A stretch of 64,000 nucleotides of DNA from Arthrobacter sp. S39 (GTDB lineage: Bacteria > Actinomycetota > Actinomycetes > Actinomycetales > Micrococcaceae), in assembly GCF_004320525.1 (NCBI RefSeq), contig NZ_SIHX01000006.1:124001-188000 (forward strand), given 5' to 3'. The notes below the pieces were generated by a model, which was not told where the DNA came from, did not search any database, and saw only the letters and a list, made by a program, of their open reading frames with translations. The position numbers were made by a program, and so were the translations under genes. This document shows positions 9,190 to 17,066 of this stretch, in pieces (the first letter of the stretch is position 1; each line of letters opens with the position of its first letter).

Positions 9190-10210
9190 TCAAAACATTG
9201 CAGCCAGCACGGAATTTCCCTCGGTGGCGGACACAGTGGAGCCCGCGGCGCTGGAGGCGAGGGGTATTACAAAATCATTCCATCTTGGTAGTTCGGGACT
9301 CAAAAGCGGTCGAACCCTTCAAGCCGTACGGGGTGTCGATCTCGTGGTCCCGAAAGGAAAGACAGTTGGTGTCGTTGGCGAATCAGGATGCGGAAAGTCC
9401 ACGCTCGCACGCATTCTCGTCGGACTTGATCAGCCGACGACCGGCACCCTTCGAGTTCTCGACGAAGACCTGGCCACGGCATCTGCCCCACGACGCAAGG
9501 ACCTGCTCCGCCGGGTGCAGATGGTCTTCCAGTCTCCGTTCACATCGTTGGACCCCCGGATGACAATCGAGCGGAGTATCCGGGAGCCTCTGGACGTACT
9601 GCGTGGCAAACAGACGAAGAAACAGAAAACCGCACGCGTTCACGAATTGATGGCCCAAGTTGGGCTTCCTCAAGAAATGGCCACTCGCTATCCGGCGCAA
9701 CTTTCGGGTGGACAGCAACAAAGGGTCGGGCTCGCCCGCTCCCTTGCCGCAGGCTGCGAAGTGATCATCTGTGACGAACCAGTCTCAGCTCTGGACGTAT
9801 CCATCCAGGCGCAGGTGATCAACTTGCTAAAAGACCTGCAGAACGAGCTCGGCGTTTCGTACGTGTTTATCGCGCACAACCTGAGTGTCGTCAGGACAAT
9901 CTCGGACTATGTGGCGGTCATGTATCTTGGCAGGATCGTGGAATCAGGTCCAGCTGATAGCGTCTTCGAATCCCCGAAGCATCCCTACACCAAGGCGCTT
10001 CTCGCGGCCGCACCAACACCCGATCCCGACATTGAGGCCCGGGACAGGATTTCCCTTCAAGGTGATTTGCCCTCACCACTGGACGTCCCGACAGGCTGCG
10101 CATTCCGGACCAGGTGCTGGAAGGCAACTGAGATCTGCGGCGAGAAACAACCTGAGCTGGCGAACGACCTCGATCCCGCACATCAGTTTGCCTGCTTCCA
10201 CCCGGAGTGA
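9182..10210 (+). CDS. ABC transporter ATP-binding protein, DppF/OppF type
   Basis: A 342-residue partner ATPase. Walker A is GESGCGKST, signature LSGGQQQRVGLARSL, Walker B VIICDEPVSALD and H-loop FIAHNLSV; a C-terminal Cys-containing extension (GCAFRTRCWKATEIC) is also present. It begins at GTG 9182, 8 nt inside the preceding gene, after an AGGAG site. With the DppD-type subunit it powers the importer encoded upstream. Confidence 0.92.
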   Translation: MRSQNIAASTEFPSVADTVEPAALEARGITKSFHLGSSGLKSGRTLQAVRGVDLVVPKGKTVGVVGESGCGKSTLARILVGLDQPTTGTLRVLDEDLATASAPRRKDLLRRVQMVFQSPFTSLDPRMTIERSIREPLDVLRGKQTKKQKTARVHELMAQVGLPQEMATRYPAQLSGGQQQRVGLARSLAAGCEVIICDEPVSALDVSIQAQVINLLKDLQNELGVSYVFIAHNLSVVRTISDYVAVMYLGRIVESGPADSVFESPKHPYTKALLAAAPTPDPDIEARDRISLQGDLPSPLDVPTGCAFRTRCWKATEICGEKQPELANDLDPAHQFACFHPE

Positions 10211-10261
10211 TCCAGGCGGCAACCCTGCACACTCCACCTAGAACAGAAAGATCCCAAGAAC

Positions 10262-10663
10262 ATGGACAAGCCTGAAATAGCAACACTTCGGATGCGGCTG
10301 CGGGCTGCTGACACCACGTATGCAAGCACGACCATTCCCGCAGCAACGTACATGGGTTTGATGTCGGATGCTGGTGCCTTGCTGAATCTGCAGCGCGGGG
10401 AAACGGCCGGACTGGTCGCTCGATGGGAAAACGTGGACTTCCGATCAGTCTGCGACGTCGGCGACTTCATCGAGGTGCGGTGTGAGATGTTGAAAGTTGG
10501 CAACCGCTCACGACGTATGCGCGCCTCCGTGCACGTCCTGGTGCGCACCACTTTGGAGGAAGGCAAAACATCAAAGGGCGAATACCTCTCAACACCTGAA
10601 CTTGTCGCCCAAGGCGAGTTGGTCATAGTCGCGCCCAGGCAAGATTTCGCGGAAGACAGCTGA
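10262..10663 (+). CDS. Hotdog-fold protein resembling beta-alanyl/3-aminobutyryl-CoA ammonia lyase
   Basis: A 133-residue single hotdog domain. The centre (ARWENVDFRSVCDVGDFIEV, then LKVGNRSRRM) resembles the 'F-x-APVYVGDFIE…KVGNxS' pattern I recall for beta-alanyl-CoA:ammonia lyase (Acl) and 3-aminobutyryl-CoA ammonia lyase (Kal) of amino-acid fermenters, rather than ordinary thioesterases. Such enzymes remove NH3 from a 3-aminoacyl-CoA to give an enoyl-CoA. It is the last gene of an operon already holding an acyl-CoA synthetase and an enoyl-CoA hydratase, which would supply the steps before and after. A generic MaoC/thioesterase role is the alternative. Confidence 0.6.
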   Translation: MDKPEIATLRMRLRAADTTYASTTIPAATYMGLMSDAGALLNLQRGETAGLVARWENVDFRSVCDVGDFIEVRCEMLKVGNRSRRMRASVHVLVRTTLEEGKTSKGEYLSTPELVAQGELVIVAPRQDFAEDS

Positions 10664-10792
10664 CGCCTACAGATCCGAATTGCCCTAAGCCGCCACCCTG
10701 GATTAAGCGCTGACAATCCCTTAAGTACCCCCTGTTGAGGCTGGGTGGTCTTGGGAGGGCTTCGGGCACCCAGTGGAGGCGATTCCATCACC

Positions 10793-10863
10793 GGACAGTT
10801 TTACTGGCCACCAGCGGGCACTTCAACTGGCCGCCGTTAGGCAGAACATAATGGCCGTTGACA
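10793..10863. mobile_element. Possible IS21-family end remnant
   Basis: Three degenerate repeats occur in a row: GGACAGTTTTACTGGCCA (10793-10810), GGGCACTTCAACTGGCCG (10816-10833) and a piece ending ATGGCCGTTGACA (to 10863). This spacing and wording resemble the multiple terminal repeats of IS21-type elements. No istA or istB frame remains nearby, so it is at best a solitary end left by deletion. Confidence 0.4.
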
Positions 10864-11009
10864 GTAGGGTGTTGGCCGGCCTCCCAGGTTGGTGGCCGGC
10901 CTTCTATGGGTTGAAGGCCGTCGGCGCGGACACGGGTCCGGGCGTGACGTGCCGATCCTCTAAAGCCGCTTCCAGCCGTGAAGAAGCAGGGAAACAGACC
11001 CGCAGCGAG

Positions 11010-12020
11010 TCATTCTGGGGAATATGCGGTGGTGTTCCGAGGGATAAGATCGCCCAGAAATTTTTGATGTTCAAAGGGGCGTGCGGGGTCTTCGATCCGT
11101 TTCAGCAACAGGTCCAGGGAGATGGCCGCCATTTCGCTGATTGGCTGGGCAACCGTCGTGAGGCTCATCCTGTCCCAGGCGGAACTCTCGATGTTGTCGA
11201 AACCAACGATCCAGAGGTCCTCAGGAACGCGAATTCCTAGCACCTCCGCAGCATCCCGCACCCCGAAGGCGATCAAGTCATTGACGCAAAAAACTGCATC
11301 CGGTCGATCGTCTTTCTGCAAGATCTCCAAGCCAACACGTCGGGCATCCTCATGCGTAAAATCGCACATTAACTGCAGTTCGGGCGCCAGGGAAATCGCG
11401 TCCTCCTCGCACTGCGCAAAGAACCCTTCCCGCCGCTCCTGCCCGGTACTAATGTTCTCCAAACCCCCCACCACTGCCATACGAGAGCGCCCATGCTTTC
11501 GGAAATATCTGGCTACCCTGCGGCCCCCCGAGACGTTGTCGCTGGTTACCTGATCACACTGAATACCTCGAATAGATCGGTTCGTGAGCACGATTGGCAG
11601 GTTCAGAGTGAGTGCACGATCGAGAACCGAAGAGTCTGTCGTTGCAGTCGTAAAAATGAGGCCCTCGATGGAACCCGATTGGATCGCCTCAATGGCAGCT
11701 GCATCGCCCGTGGGAGAGTCGGCCGTCCAGAGCACCATTCGGTGGTCTGTCGATGCGACGCTCTGTGCCAACCCGCTTAAAAGTTCCGGATAGAAGGGAT
11801 TCTTGATCCGTCCAGTGACCACGCCAATATTGCCGGACTTACGCATTCGCATTGAACGCGCCTGCTGATTCGCGACGTATCCCGTTTCTTCGAGCACCCT
11901 AAGGACTTTTGCCCGTGTCTCCTCGCGCACATTGTTGCGGTTCTGAAGCACACGCGAAACGGTGGTCTGAGAGACGCCCGCGAGCACCGCAATGTCCCTA
12001 CTAGTGCGTGTTTTCAACAT
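11010..12020 (-). CDS. LacI family transcriptional regulator (paralogue 1)
   Basis: A 336-residue LacI-type repressor. The N-terminal helix-turn-helix is RDIAVLAGVSQTTVSRVL (about residues 8-25), the hinge region GYVANQQARSMRMRKSGN, then a periplasmic-binding-type effector domain (VVTGRIKNPFYPELL; DQVTSDN; VGFDNIE). The hinge has Met where most LacI proteins have the minor-groove Leu (NxxARxL). It is closely related to the next LacI gene, so the two arose by duplication. ATG 12020 follows a GAGG site. It is the likely regulator, with its paralogue, of the TGAYTACGTARTCA sites. Confidence 0.92.
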   Translation of the reverse strand: MLKTRTSRDIAVLAGVSQTTVSRVLQNRNNVREETRAKVLRVLEETGYVANQQARSMRMRKSGNIGVVTGRIKNPFYPELLSGLAQSVASTDHRMVLWTADSPTGDAAAIEAIQSGSIEGLIFTTATTDSSVLDRALTLNLPIVLTNRSIRGIQCDQVTSDNVSGGRRVARYFRKHGRSRMAVVGGLENISTGQERREGFFAQCEEDAISLAPELQLMCDFTHEDARRVGLEILQKDDRPDAVFCVNDLIAFGVRDAAEVLGIRVPEDLWIVGFDNIESSAWDRMSLTTVAQPISEMAAISLDLLLKRIEDPARPFEHQKFLGDLIPRNTTAYSPE

Positions 12021-12559
12021 GCTCCTCGGTGTTATTTTCGGCCGGTCTGTCGTAACGGCCGGTCTTCCTCAACACAGCGTAGCGTCGAACACGGGGCGAT
12101 GCTCCGGTAGACGGAGCAGGTCGGCGCGGCACTCGATTTTTCTGAAGTGCTGCTGGTCGTCCAGCTGGATGGATCGCGCTGCGAGGCGTTTCCCGCGCAG
12201 TGACCCAAGAGGCCATCGTGAGGGGAGACCTGCGCGCGTTCCGGGTGGAGACCGCGTCTGATGAAACGAGCGATGTCGCAATTGGCGGCAGGTGTTACTC
12301 GCCGACAATCCCAGTTGACGCGCCGTACGGCAACTTATCGGGGCACACCCGACTTGGCTGTTTATGCCGCCGCCAGCGCGTGTCAATCCAGCGCGTGTCA
12401 ATCCAGCGCGTGTCAATGCCGTCGAATGCTGTGCTCGTCGGAGGCGTCACGGATCCACCGTCGGTCCACTGAACGGATCTCGGCCTAGCTACAAAGGCCT
12501 GAGCCCTGTGCGAGAGCGTGCCAGGCGCTTGCAGCTTGGACTTCATTGGGCCGGTCCAA
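12021..12559. other. Region between the two lacI genes, no recognisable gene
   Basis: About 540 bp. Short frames on both strands have no family signature. A 15-bp tandem repeat is at 12375-12417. A minus-strand stretch (about 12072-12185) reads AARSIQLDDQQHFRKIECRA and could be the tail of an eroded gene, but no start or family could be assigned. Confidence 0.4.
12375..12417. repeat. 15-bp tandem repeat, about 2.9 copies
   Basis: The unit AGCGCGTGTCAATCC is repeated at 12375-12389 and 12390-12404, with 13 bases of a third copy to 12417. The unit is a multiple of three and adjoins no recognised gene. It is too short and spacer-free to be a CRISPR. Confidence 0.8.
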
Positions 12560-13657
12560 CTATCGGCACCCAGCCGGGCCCGGCTTTCTTTTTGGCTGAG
12601 TGGTATCCGGTGCTGACCCTCGGATCACCAATTGGGGAGCGAAGCGCCGGTGTTCGGGTGGCCGCTCCCCGTCGTCAAGACGTTTGAGCAACATTTCCAC
12701 ACCTAGGTCAGCGATCTCGTCGACCGGTTGTGTCAGGGTGGTCAGGTCGAAGAGGCCCCATGACGCCATTTGGATATCGTCATAGCCGATCACCCAGACA
12801 TCGTTCGGAACCCCAAGTCCCAGTTCCTTAGCGGCGTCTAGCACTCCGAACGCGAGCACGTCGTTGGTGCAGAATATCGATCGCGGGGCATTTGACTTTG
12901 CCAAGAGCCCGACGGCCACAGACCGGGCTGAGTCGTGGGAGTAGCCACTGTCGAGAATGTGCTCGGGAGGGACTTCGATGCCCTGGTCACGCAGGTGGTC
13001 GAGGAATCCAGCGCGCGTCTCGCGTCCCGCGCTGCCGCCGTCATTACCGCCGATGATGGCAACGTCCGTCCGTCCAGCTGCCATAAAGTGCGCAGCGGCG
13101 AGAGCGCCGCCCGCGTGGTTGTCGCTGGTTACCTGGTCACAGCTCGCGCTTTCCATGCCGCGGATCATCAGAACCACCGGAAGATTCAGGCGCATCGCAG
13201 CTTCCAAGCTGGCAGACCCTTCGGTCGCGGAGGTGAAAATCACGCAGTCGATCAGGCCACCCTGCATCGCTTCTATCGCGGCCGCCTCGCCCGAATCCGT
13301 GTCCGATGCCCACAGCACCATCCGCATGTTACGGCGGGTAAGCACAGTCCCGAGAGCGTCAATGAGCTCCGGGTAGAAGGGGTTGGTCATGCGCCCAGTA
13401 ACCACGCCCACCGTTCCGGTCCGGCGCGTACGCATGGCACGTGCCTGTTGGTTGGGAACATAGCCGCTGCCCTCCATGACAGAGAGCACATGATCGCGCA
13501 TCTCTGCACGAACATTCGGGCTATCCCGGAGGACACGGGAGACCGTCGCTTGCGAGACACCGGCCAGGCGTGCGATGTCCTTGCTCGTTAGCGAGCCCCC
13601 TCCTGGGCTAGCCATGCCAACACCGCTGCTCAGGACTATGAGCGATCCTGTGCTCAT
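12560..13657 (-). CDS. LacI family transcriptional regulator (paralogue 2)
   Basis: A LacI-type repressor of up to 365 residues. It has a helix-turn-helix (KDIARLAGVSQATVSRVL), hinge GYVPNQQARAMRTRRTGT and effector domain with VVTGRMTNPFYPELI, DQVTSDN and VIGYDDIQ. About 20 residues before the HTH suggest the true start may be the internal ATG (MASPGGGSLTSKDIAR). It shares the Met-for-Leu hinge change with paralogue 1. It is divergent from the thioesterase gene, and the 22-bp near-palindrome at 13732-13753 lies between them, which implies autoregulation and control of the thioesterase and, via identical sites, the 1771 operon. Confidence 0.92.
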   Translation of the reverse strand: MSTGSLIVLSSGVGMASPGGGSLTSKDIARLAGVSQATVSRVLRDSPNVRAEMRDHVLSVMEGSGYVPNQQARAMRTRRTGTVGVVTGRMTNPFYPELIDALGTVLTRRNMRMVLWASDTDSGEAAAIEAMQGGLIDCVIFTSATEGSASLEAAMRLNLPVVLMIRGMESASCDQVTSDNHAGGALAAAHFMAAGRTDVAIIGGNDGGSAGRETRAGFLDHLRDQGIEVPPEHILDSGYSHDSARSVAVGLLAKSNAPRSIFCTNDVLAFGVLDAAKELGLGVPNDVWVIGYDDIQMASWGLFDLTTLTQPVDEIADLGVEMLLKRLDDGERPPEHRRFAPQLVIRGSAPDTTQPKRKPGPAGCR

Positions 13658-13731
13658 CGCTTTGAAAGAGGTCGCTTTTGATCACTGTCGTTCCTTGGGT
13701 CGGAGGTAGGTTTCCTAGGCTTTAGGCGTAT

Positions 13732-13753
13732 AAGATGATTACGTAGTCATCTT
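13732..13753. promoter_or_regulatory. LacI-type operator in the lacI/thioesterase divergent promoter
   Basis: AAGATGATTACGTAGTCATC followed by TT is palindromic over 22 bp apart from one mismatched pair. Its core equals the site at 1615-1628 exactly (TGATTACGTAGTCA). A TATAAG -10-like box (13729-13734) for the thioesterase overlaps it, so binding would block that promoter. Confidence 0.7.
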
Positions 13754-13776
13754 AGTCTAAGGCATAGAGGAATATC

Positions 13777-14196
13777 ATGACGTCAACGGTGAACGCCACG
13801 ATCTGCACCCACTACTATCAGTTTGATCAGCAGGGGGTTGCTTTCAATATGTGGTATCTCGCATTTGCTGAAGAGGCACGCAATGCGTTCCTTGCTGAAG
13901 AGGGTTTTCCCTTGACGGCTTTGCTCGCCTCAGGACATGACGTTCAGGTGGTCCACGTTGAAATCGATTGGATGGCGGCGCTCCGGTGGGGGGACGAGCT
14001 CATGGCCACCGTGAGTGCAGGCCGAACCGGCACAACCAGTTTCACGCTGAGCTTTTCCTTTGGGGTCTCCGGCCAAGATCGCGCTCGAGCATCAATCACC
14101 TACGTCGTTATCGACGCTATGACTCAAAAGAAGGCGCCGCTGCCGGCCGAGCTCCGGTCTCTACTTGAGCGCGGTTCTAGGCTGGCGTCGCTCTGA
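13777..14196 (+). CDS. Acyl-CoA thioesterase, 4HBT/YbgC-type hotdog
   Basis: A 139-residue single hotdog domain. The N-terminal motif HYYQFDQQGVAFNMWYLAFA matches the 4-hydroxybenzoyl-CoA thioesterase/YbgC active-site loop (YxxxDxxG-x-NxxY), with the catalytic Asp in QFDQQG. It would hydrolyse an acyl-CoA and release CoA. The TGAYTACGTARTCA operator just upstream places it in the same inferred regulon as the acyl-CoA synthetase operon 12 kb away, perhaps as a CoA-recycling safety valve. A 15-bp-stem hairpin follows it. Confidence 0.88.
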   Translation: MTSTVNATICTHYYQFDQQGVAFNMWYLAFAEEARNAFLAEEGFPLTALLASGHDVQVVHVEIDWMAALRWGDELMATVSAGRTGTTSFTLSFSFGVSGQDRARASITYVVIDAMTQKKAPLPAELRSLLERGSRLASL

Positions 14197-14263
14197 TGCC
14201 GCTGAATCTAGCATCCGACGTACCTTGCAGCCTGGCTGCGGCCCACCGGTACGCTCATCAACC

Positions 14264-14297
14264 ACAGAGCCTGTCAGCTACTGCTGACAGGCTCTGT
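14264..14297 (+). terminator. Terminator-like hairpin after the thioesterase gene
   Basis: ACAGAGCCTGTCAGC, loop TACT and the exact complement give a perfect 15-bp stem about 67 nt past the stop. Only a short T-rich tail (TTGAGT) follows, so termination may be imperfect. Confidence 0.75.
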
Positions 14298-14685
14298 TTG
14301 AGTCAACCGGGGTTACTTTGCGGAGAACGAAGAGGGCCGTTCGAGGCGGAACCCAGTCACCGACTAGACCCGCGATGCGGATCACGCAAAAGTCTGGTTC
14401 TTGCGCATGCTCCTCACTCGGTGGCGGCGACCGATGTCGAACCGTGGGTATGAGCGACTGCGAAGATGACTGCCGGCGCTGGCCCTCAGCTCTCATGTAC
14501 ACCGGGTACACGAGTACGGGCGGGAACACTCGCGCCACATGACTAGGCCGCGGTGCTTTGCAGCTGGAGCAGCCATGACGCCGATTGACGGAATCGCGCG
14601 GCCGAAACGCTATGCAAGGGTACCGATTGCGGAATACGACATCAGAGCGCCTAACCAGTAGGCGAGAAGGACACGAACCCGAGGG
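14298..14685. other. Non-coding gap, nothing recognised
   Basis: About 390 bp between the thioesterase hairpin and the convergent enoyl-CoA hydratase stop. Frames on both strands are short and Arg/Pro/Ser-rich with no family motif, and no palindrome or repeat stands out. Confidence 0.5.
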
Positions 14686-15552
14686 TTAGTCGAGTCTGGG
14701 TACTATGCCTAAGTCCGGGCTTGTGCTTGCGAACACAGCCGGTCTACGTTCGAGGAACGCTGAAACGGCCTCTCGATGATCAGGGGTGATCCCGCACAAT
14801 TTGTGTAGGGTCACTTCACGGTCCATCGCCTCATCCAGACCCATCGATTCGGCCGTGTTGAGATTCTGCTTGGCATAGTTGAGGGCGAGTCGCGGCCCGT
14901 GAGCCAATCGGTAGGCGATCTCCGTAGTCCGCGACTGAAGTTCCTCCGGCTCGACGATCCAGTTGAGCAGGCCAAGTCTCAGGCAGGTCTCGGCGTCGAC
15001 CTTCTCGGGTAGAAGCATCATTTCGGCAGCACGGGAGCGCCCGATCAGGTGCTGCAGCTGCCACGATGTTCCGAAGTCTCCGGAGAGTCCAACCCCCATA
15101 AACGCTGTGGCCATGATGGATCGGGGGGTGCCTATGCGCAGGTCAGCTGCCAACGCAATACCCAGTCCTGCTCCTGCGGCGGCCCCAGGAAGGGAAGCGA
15201 TCACGGGCTTGGTCATCCGACGGAGCCCGCCGATAATCTCCTTCTGTTGCCTCTGCTGAAGTTCGATAGCGGCGTGATCCACGGTCGCTGCCCCTCCGCC
15301 CTCGCCTCCTTTTGCCTTGAATTCCTTCAAGTCGCCGCCGGCCGAGAAGATCGTGCCGGATCCTGTCAAGACCACCGCCCCAACATTGGGGTCCCGTTCG
15401 AGATCACTGATTATCGGCCCCAAGGAGCTCATCATTGCCTCGGACAGGGCGTTTTTGCGTTCAGGGCGATTGAGAGTGATTGTGGCTACTCCCTCTGAGA
15501 GCTCCACGAGGAGCTCGTCGGTTCCGGAATCGATTGTTGCAGCTTCAGACAT
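14686..15552 (-). CDS. Enoyl-CoA hydratase/isomerase family protein (isomerase-like active site)
   Basis: A 288-residue crotonase-fold protein. The oxyanion-hole phrase is GTIFSAGGDLKEF. The first catalytic Glu of hydratases is absent (GAAAGAGLGIALAADLRI). In place of the second Glu there is GVGLSGDFGTSW, where an Asp aligns as in Delta3,Delta2-enoyl-CoA isomerases and PaaG-like enzymes. It is therefore more likely an isomerase, or another crotonase reaction, than a hydratase. It ends the long minus-strand unit that begins with the Fe-alcohol dehydrogenase. ATG 15552 follows an AAAAGG site. Confidence 0.85.
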   Translation of the reverse strand: MSEAATIDSGTDELLVELSEGVATITLNRPERKNALSEAMMSSLGPIISDLERDPNVGAVVLTGSGTIFSAGGDLKEFKAKGGEGGGAATVDHAAIELQQRQQKEIIGGLRRMTKPVIASLPGAAAGAGLGIALAADLRIGTPRSIMATAFMGVGLSGDFGTSWQLQHLIGRSRAAEMMLLPEKVDAETCLRLGLLNWIVEPEELQSRTTEIAYRLAHGPRLALNYAKQNLNTAESMGLDEAMDREVTLHKLCGITPDHREAVSAFLERRPAVFASTSPDLGIVPRLD

Positions 15553-15684
15553 ACCTTTTCTTCACTCATGTAGTGGGCGGGCGTTTCCTTGACGACACCG
15601 GTGCCATCCAGATGACGCATTGAGAGCGATCCTGCTAGCCGAAAATCATTACCACCGGTCAAACCAAGCGGCTCTCTAATCCCG

Positions 15685-15795
15685 TTAGTCTGTCTCGGGC
15701 CCGGAGCAGTAGAAGCAGTCTGCGATACCGGCACCATCACATGCGCCTTCTTCGTCGGTTTGCGCTCTTCCGACGATTGCTCCGGGGCGTGTCAT
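15685..15795 (-). CDS. Candidate 36-residue small protein with three cysteines
   Basis: A short frame opens 4 nt after the lhgO stop and reads MTRPGAIVGRAQTDEE, then ACDGAGIADCFYCSGPETD, stop. Composition is protein-like, acidic, with C-x7-C-x2-C. There is no strong ribosome site, so expression would rely on coupling to lhgO. I do not recognise it; chance is possible at this length. Confidence 0.3.
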   Translation of the reverse strand: MTRPGAIVGRAQTDEEGACDGAGIADCFYCSGPETD

Positions 15796-15799
15796 GAGT

Positions 15800-16999
15800 T
15801 CAGGGGCGGGCGAGTACATGATGGTCAATGAGGTGCTCCGCAATCGACATGGCCGAGGTGGCCGCAGGCGATGGAGCATTGCGCAGCAGGGTCACGGGTC
15901 CAACCTGGTCGATGGCGAAGTCATCAAGCAGGGAGCCGTCACTGGCCCAGGCCTGGGCGCGGACGCCGGCTGCTGTCTTGGCCGTCAGGTCGCCCATCTC
16001 GAGTTCTGGAATGAACCGGCTGGCTTCCTTGAAGTACAGGGGCTTGATGAGGGACGCTGCGATCTCCTTTGCACCCATCCGCCAATGCTGCTTGGCAAGC
16101 GTGGTTGCTCCCGGCCAGGTGAGGGACGCCAAAGTGTCCTTCAATGAAATAGTTCCCCAGCCGTAGCCTTCGCGAGCGAGGGCCGGAACGGCATTGGGGC
16201 CGACATGAATATCGTCGTAGACGCCGCGCGTGAAGTGGACGCCGAGGAATGGGAAACTCGGATCCGGGACAGGATAGATCATTCCCTTGACGAGGTGTTG
16301 TTTTGCTGCCGAAAGCGCCCAGTATTCTCCACGGAACGGCAGAATCTTGGGTGAGGGGGAGGCTCCCACGAATTTGGCGACCAAGTCGGACTGCAAGCCG
16401 GCGCAAACGATGAGTCGGTCAAACACCAGTTCCGCTGCGGTCGTGGTCACGTGGACCTTTCCACTCACCTGGGCAATCGCTGTCACCTCGTGTCCGAGCA
16501 GGATCTTCCCGCCGGCTTGGCGGATGTCATCGGCCATGGCTTCAGTGATAGCCGCGTAGTCAACGACGGCCGTGTGTGGAGAGTGCAGTGCGGCGACTCC
16601 GGCTGCGTGCGGCTCAATTTCTTTGATTTGTTCGGCGTTGAGCCGGCGCAGGTCTGGAACCTTGTTGGCAAGAGACCGGCTTTCGATGTTCTCAAGTGCG
16701 GGCAACTCTTCTGCTGTCAGAGCAACGACGAGTTTGCCGACCTCCCTGTAAGGAAGCTTTTTGTCGAGGCAAAAGTCCCGGGTGAGGTCCCGGCCGCGGG
16801 CGCAGAGGGTCGCCTTGAGAGATCCAGGCGCGTAGTAGAGTCCTGCGTGGACCACGCCCGAGTTGTGTCCTGTCTGGTGCATGGCGACGCGGTGTTCTTT
16901 CTCCACCACAGTAACTTCGCCCATACCTCGTTGGGTGAGGGCTCGGGCGATTGCGATGCCTACAATGCCTCCGCCAATGATGCCAATCTGTTCGGTCAT
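15800..16999 (-). CDS. lhgO: L-2-hydroxyglutarate oxidase (FAD-dependent)
   Basis: A 399-residue DAO-fold flavoprotein. The FAD dinucleotide motif GIIGGGIVGIAIARAL is at the N-terminus, followed by family-specific phrases: AMHQTGHNSGVVHAGLYY, PGSLKATLCARG, FRGEYWAL and PFLGVHFTRG. These are characteristic of LhgO/L2HGDH, which oxidises L-2-hydroxyglutarate to 2-oxoglutarate. It is co-oriented with and downstream of an SDR, an aldehyde dehydrogenase and an Fe-type alcohol dehydrogenase. A 2-oxoacid decarboxylase-like enzyme and a succinate-semialdehyde-type dehydrogenase occur 6 kb upstream in the same orientation, allowing a 2-hydroxyglutarate to succinate route (inference). Confidence 0.9.
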   Translation of the reverse strand: MTEQIGIIGGGIVGIAIARALTQRGMGEVTVVEKEHRVAMHQTGHNSGVVHAGLYYAPGSLKATLCARGRDLTRDFCLDKKLPYREVGKLVVALTAEELPALENIESRSLANKVPDLRRLNAEQIKEIEPHAAGVAALHSPHTAVVDYAAITEAMADDIRQAGGKILLGHEVTAIAQVSGKVHVTTTAAELVFDRLIVCAGLQSDLVAKFVGASPSPKILPFRGEYWALSAAKQHLVKGMIYPVPDPSFPFLGVHFTRGVYDDIHVGPNAVPALAREGYGWGTISLKDTLASLTWPGATTLAKQHWRMGAKEIAASLIKPLYFKEASRFIPELEMGDLTAKTAAGVRAQAWASDGSLLDDFAIDQVGPVTLLRNAPSPAATSAMSIAEHLIDHHVLARP

Positions 17000-17066
17000 C
17001 GTTATCTCTGTCTCGTGTATGGCTCCCCCGTGGGGATGCGCTTCAGTTCGTGAATTAGTGCAAGGG

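Noticed and set aside
12375..12417. Tandem repeat considered as a CRISPR fragment
   Set aside because: Units are 15 bp and directly adjacent with no spacers, and no cas genes are nearby.
12571..12592. Plus-strand terminator AGCCGGGCCCGGCT followed by TTCTTTTT
   Set aside because: It is inside the 3' end of the minus-strand lacI coding region, has a very short stem and no plus-strand gene upstream to terminate.
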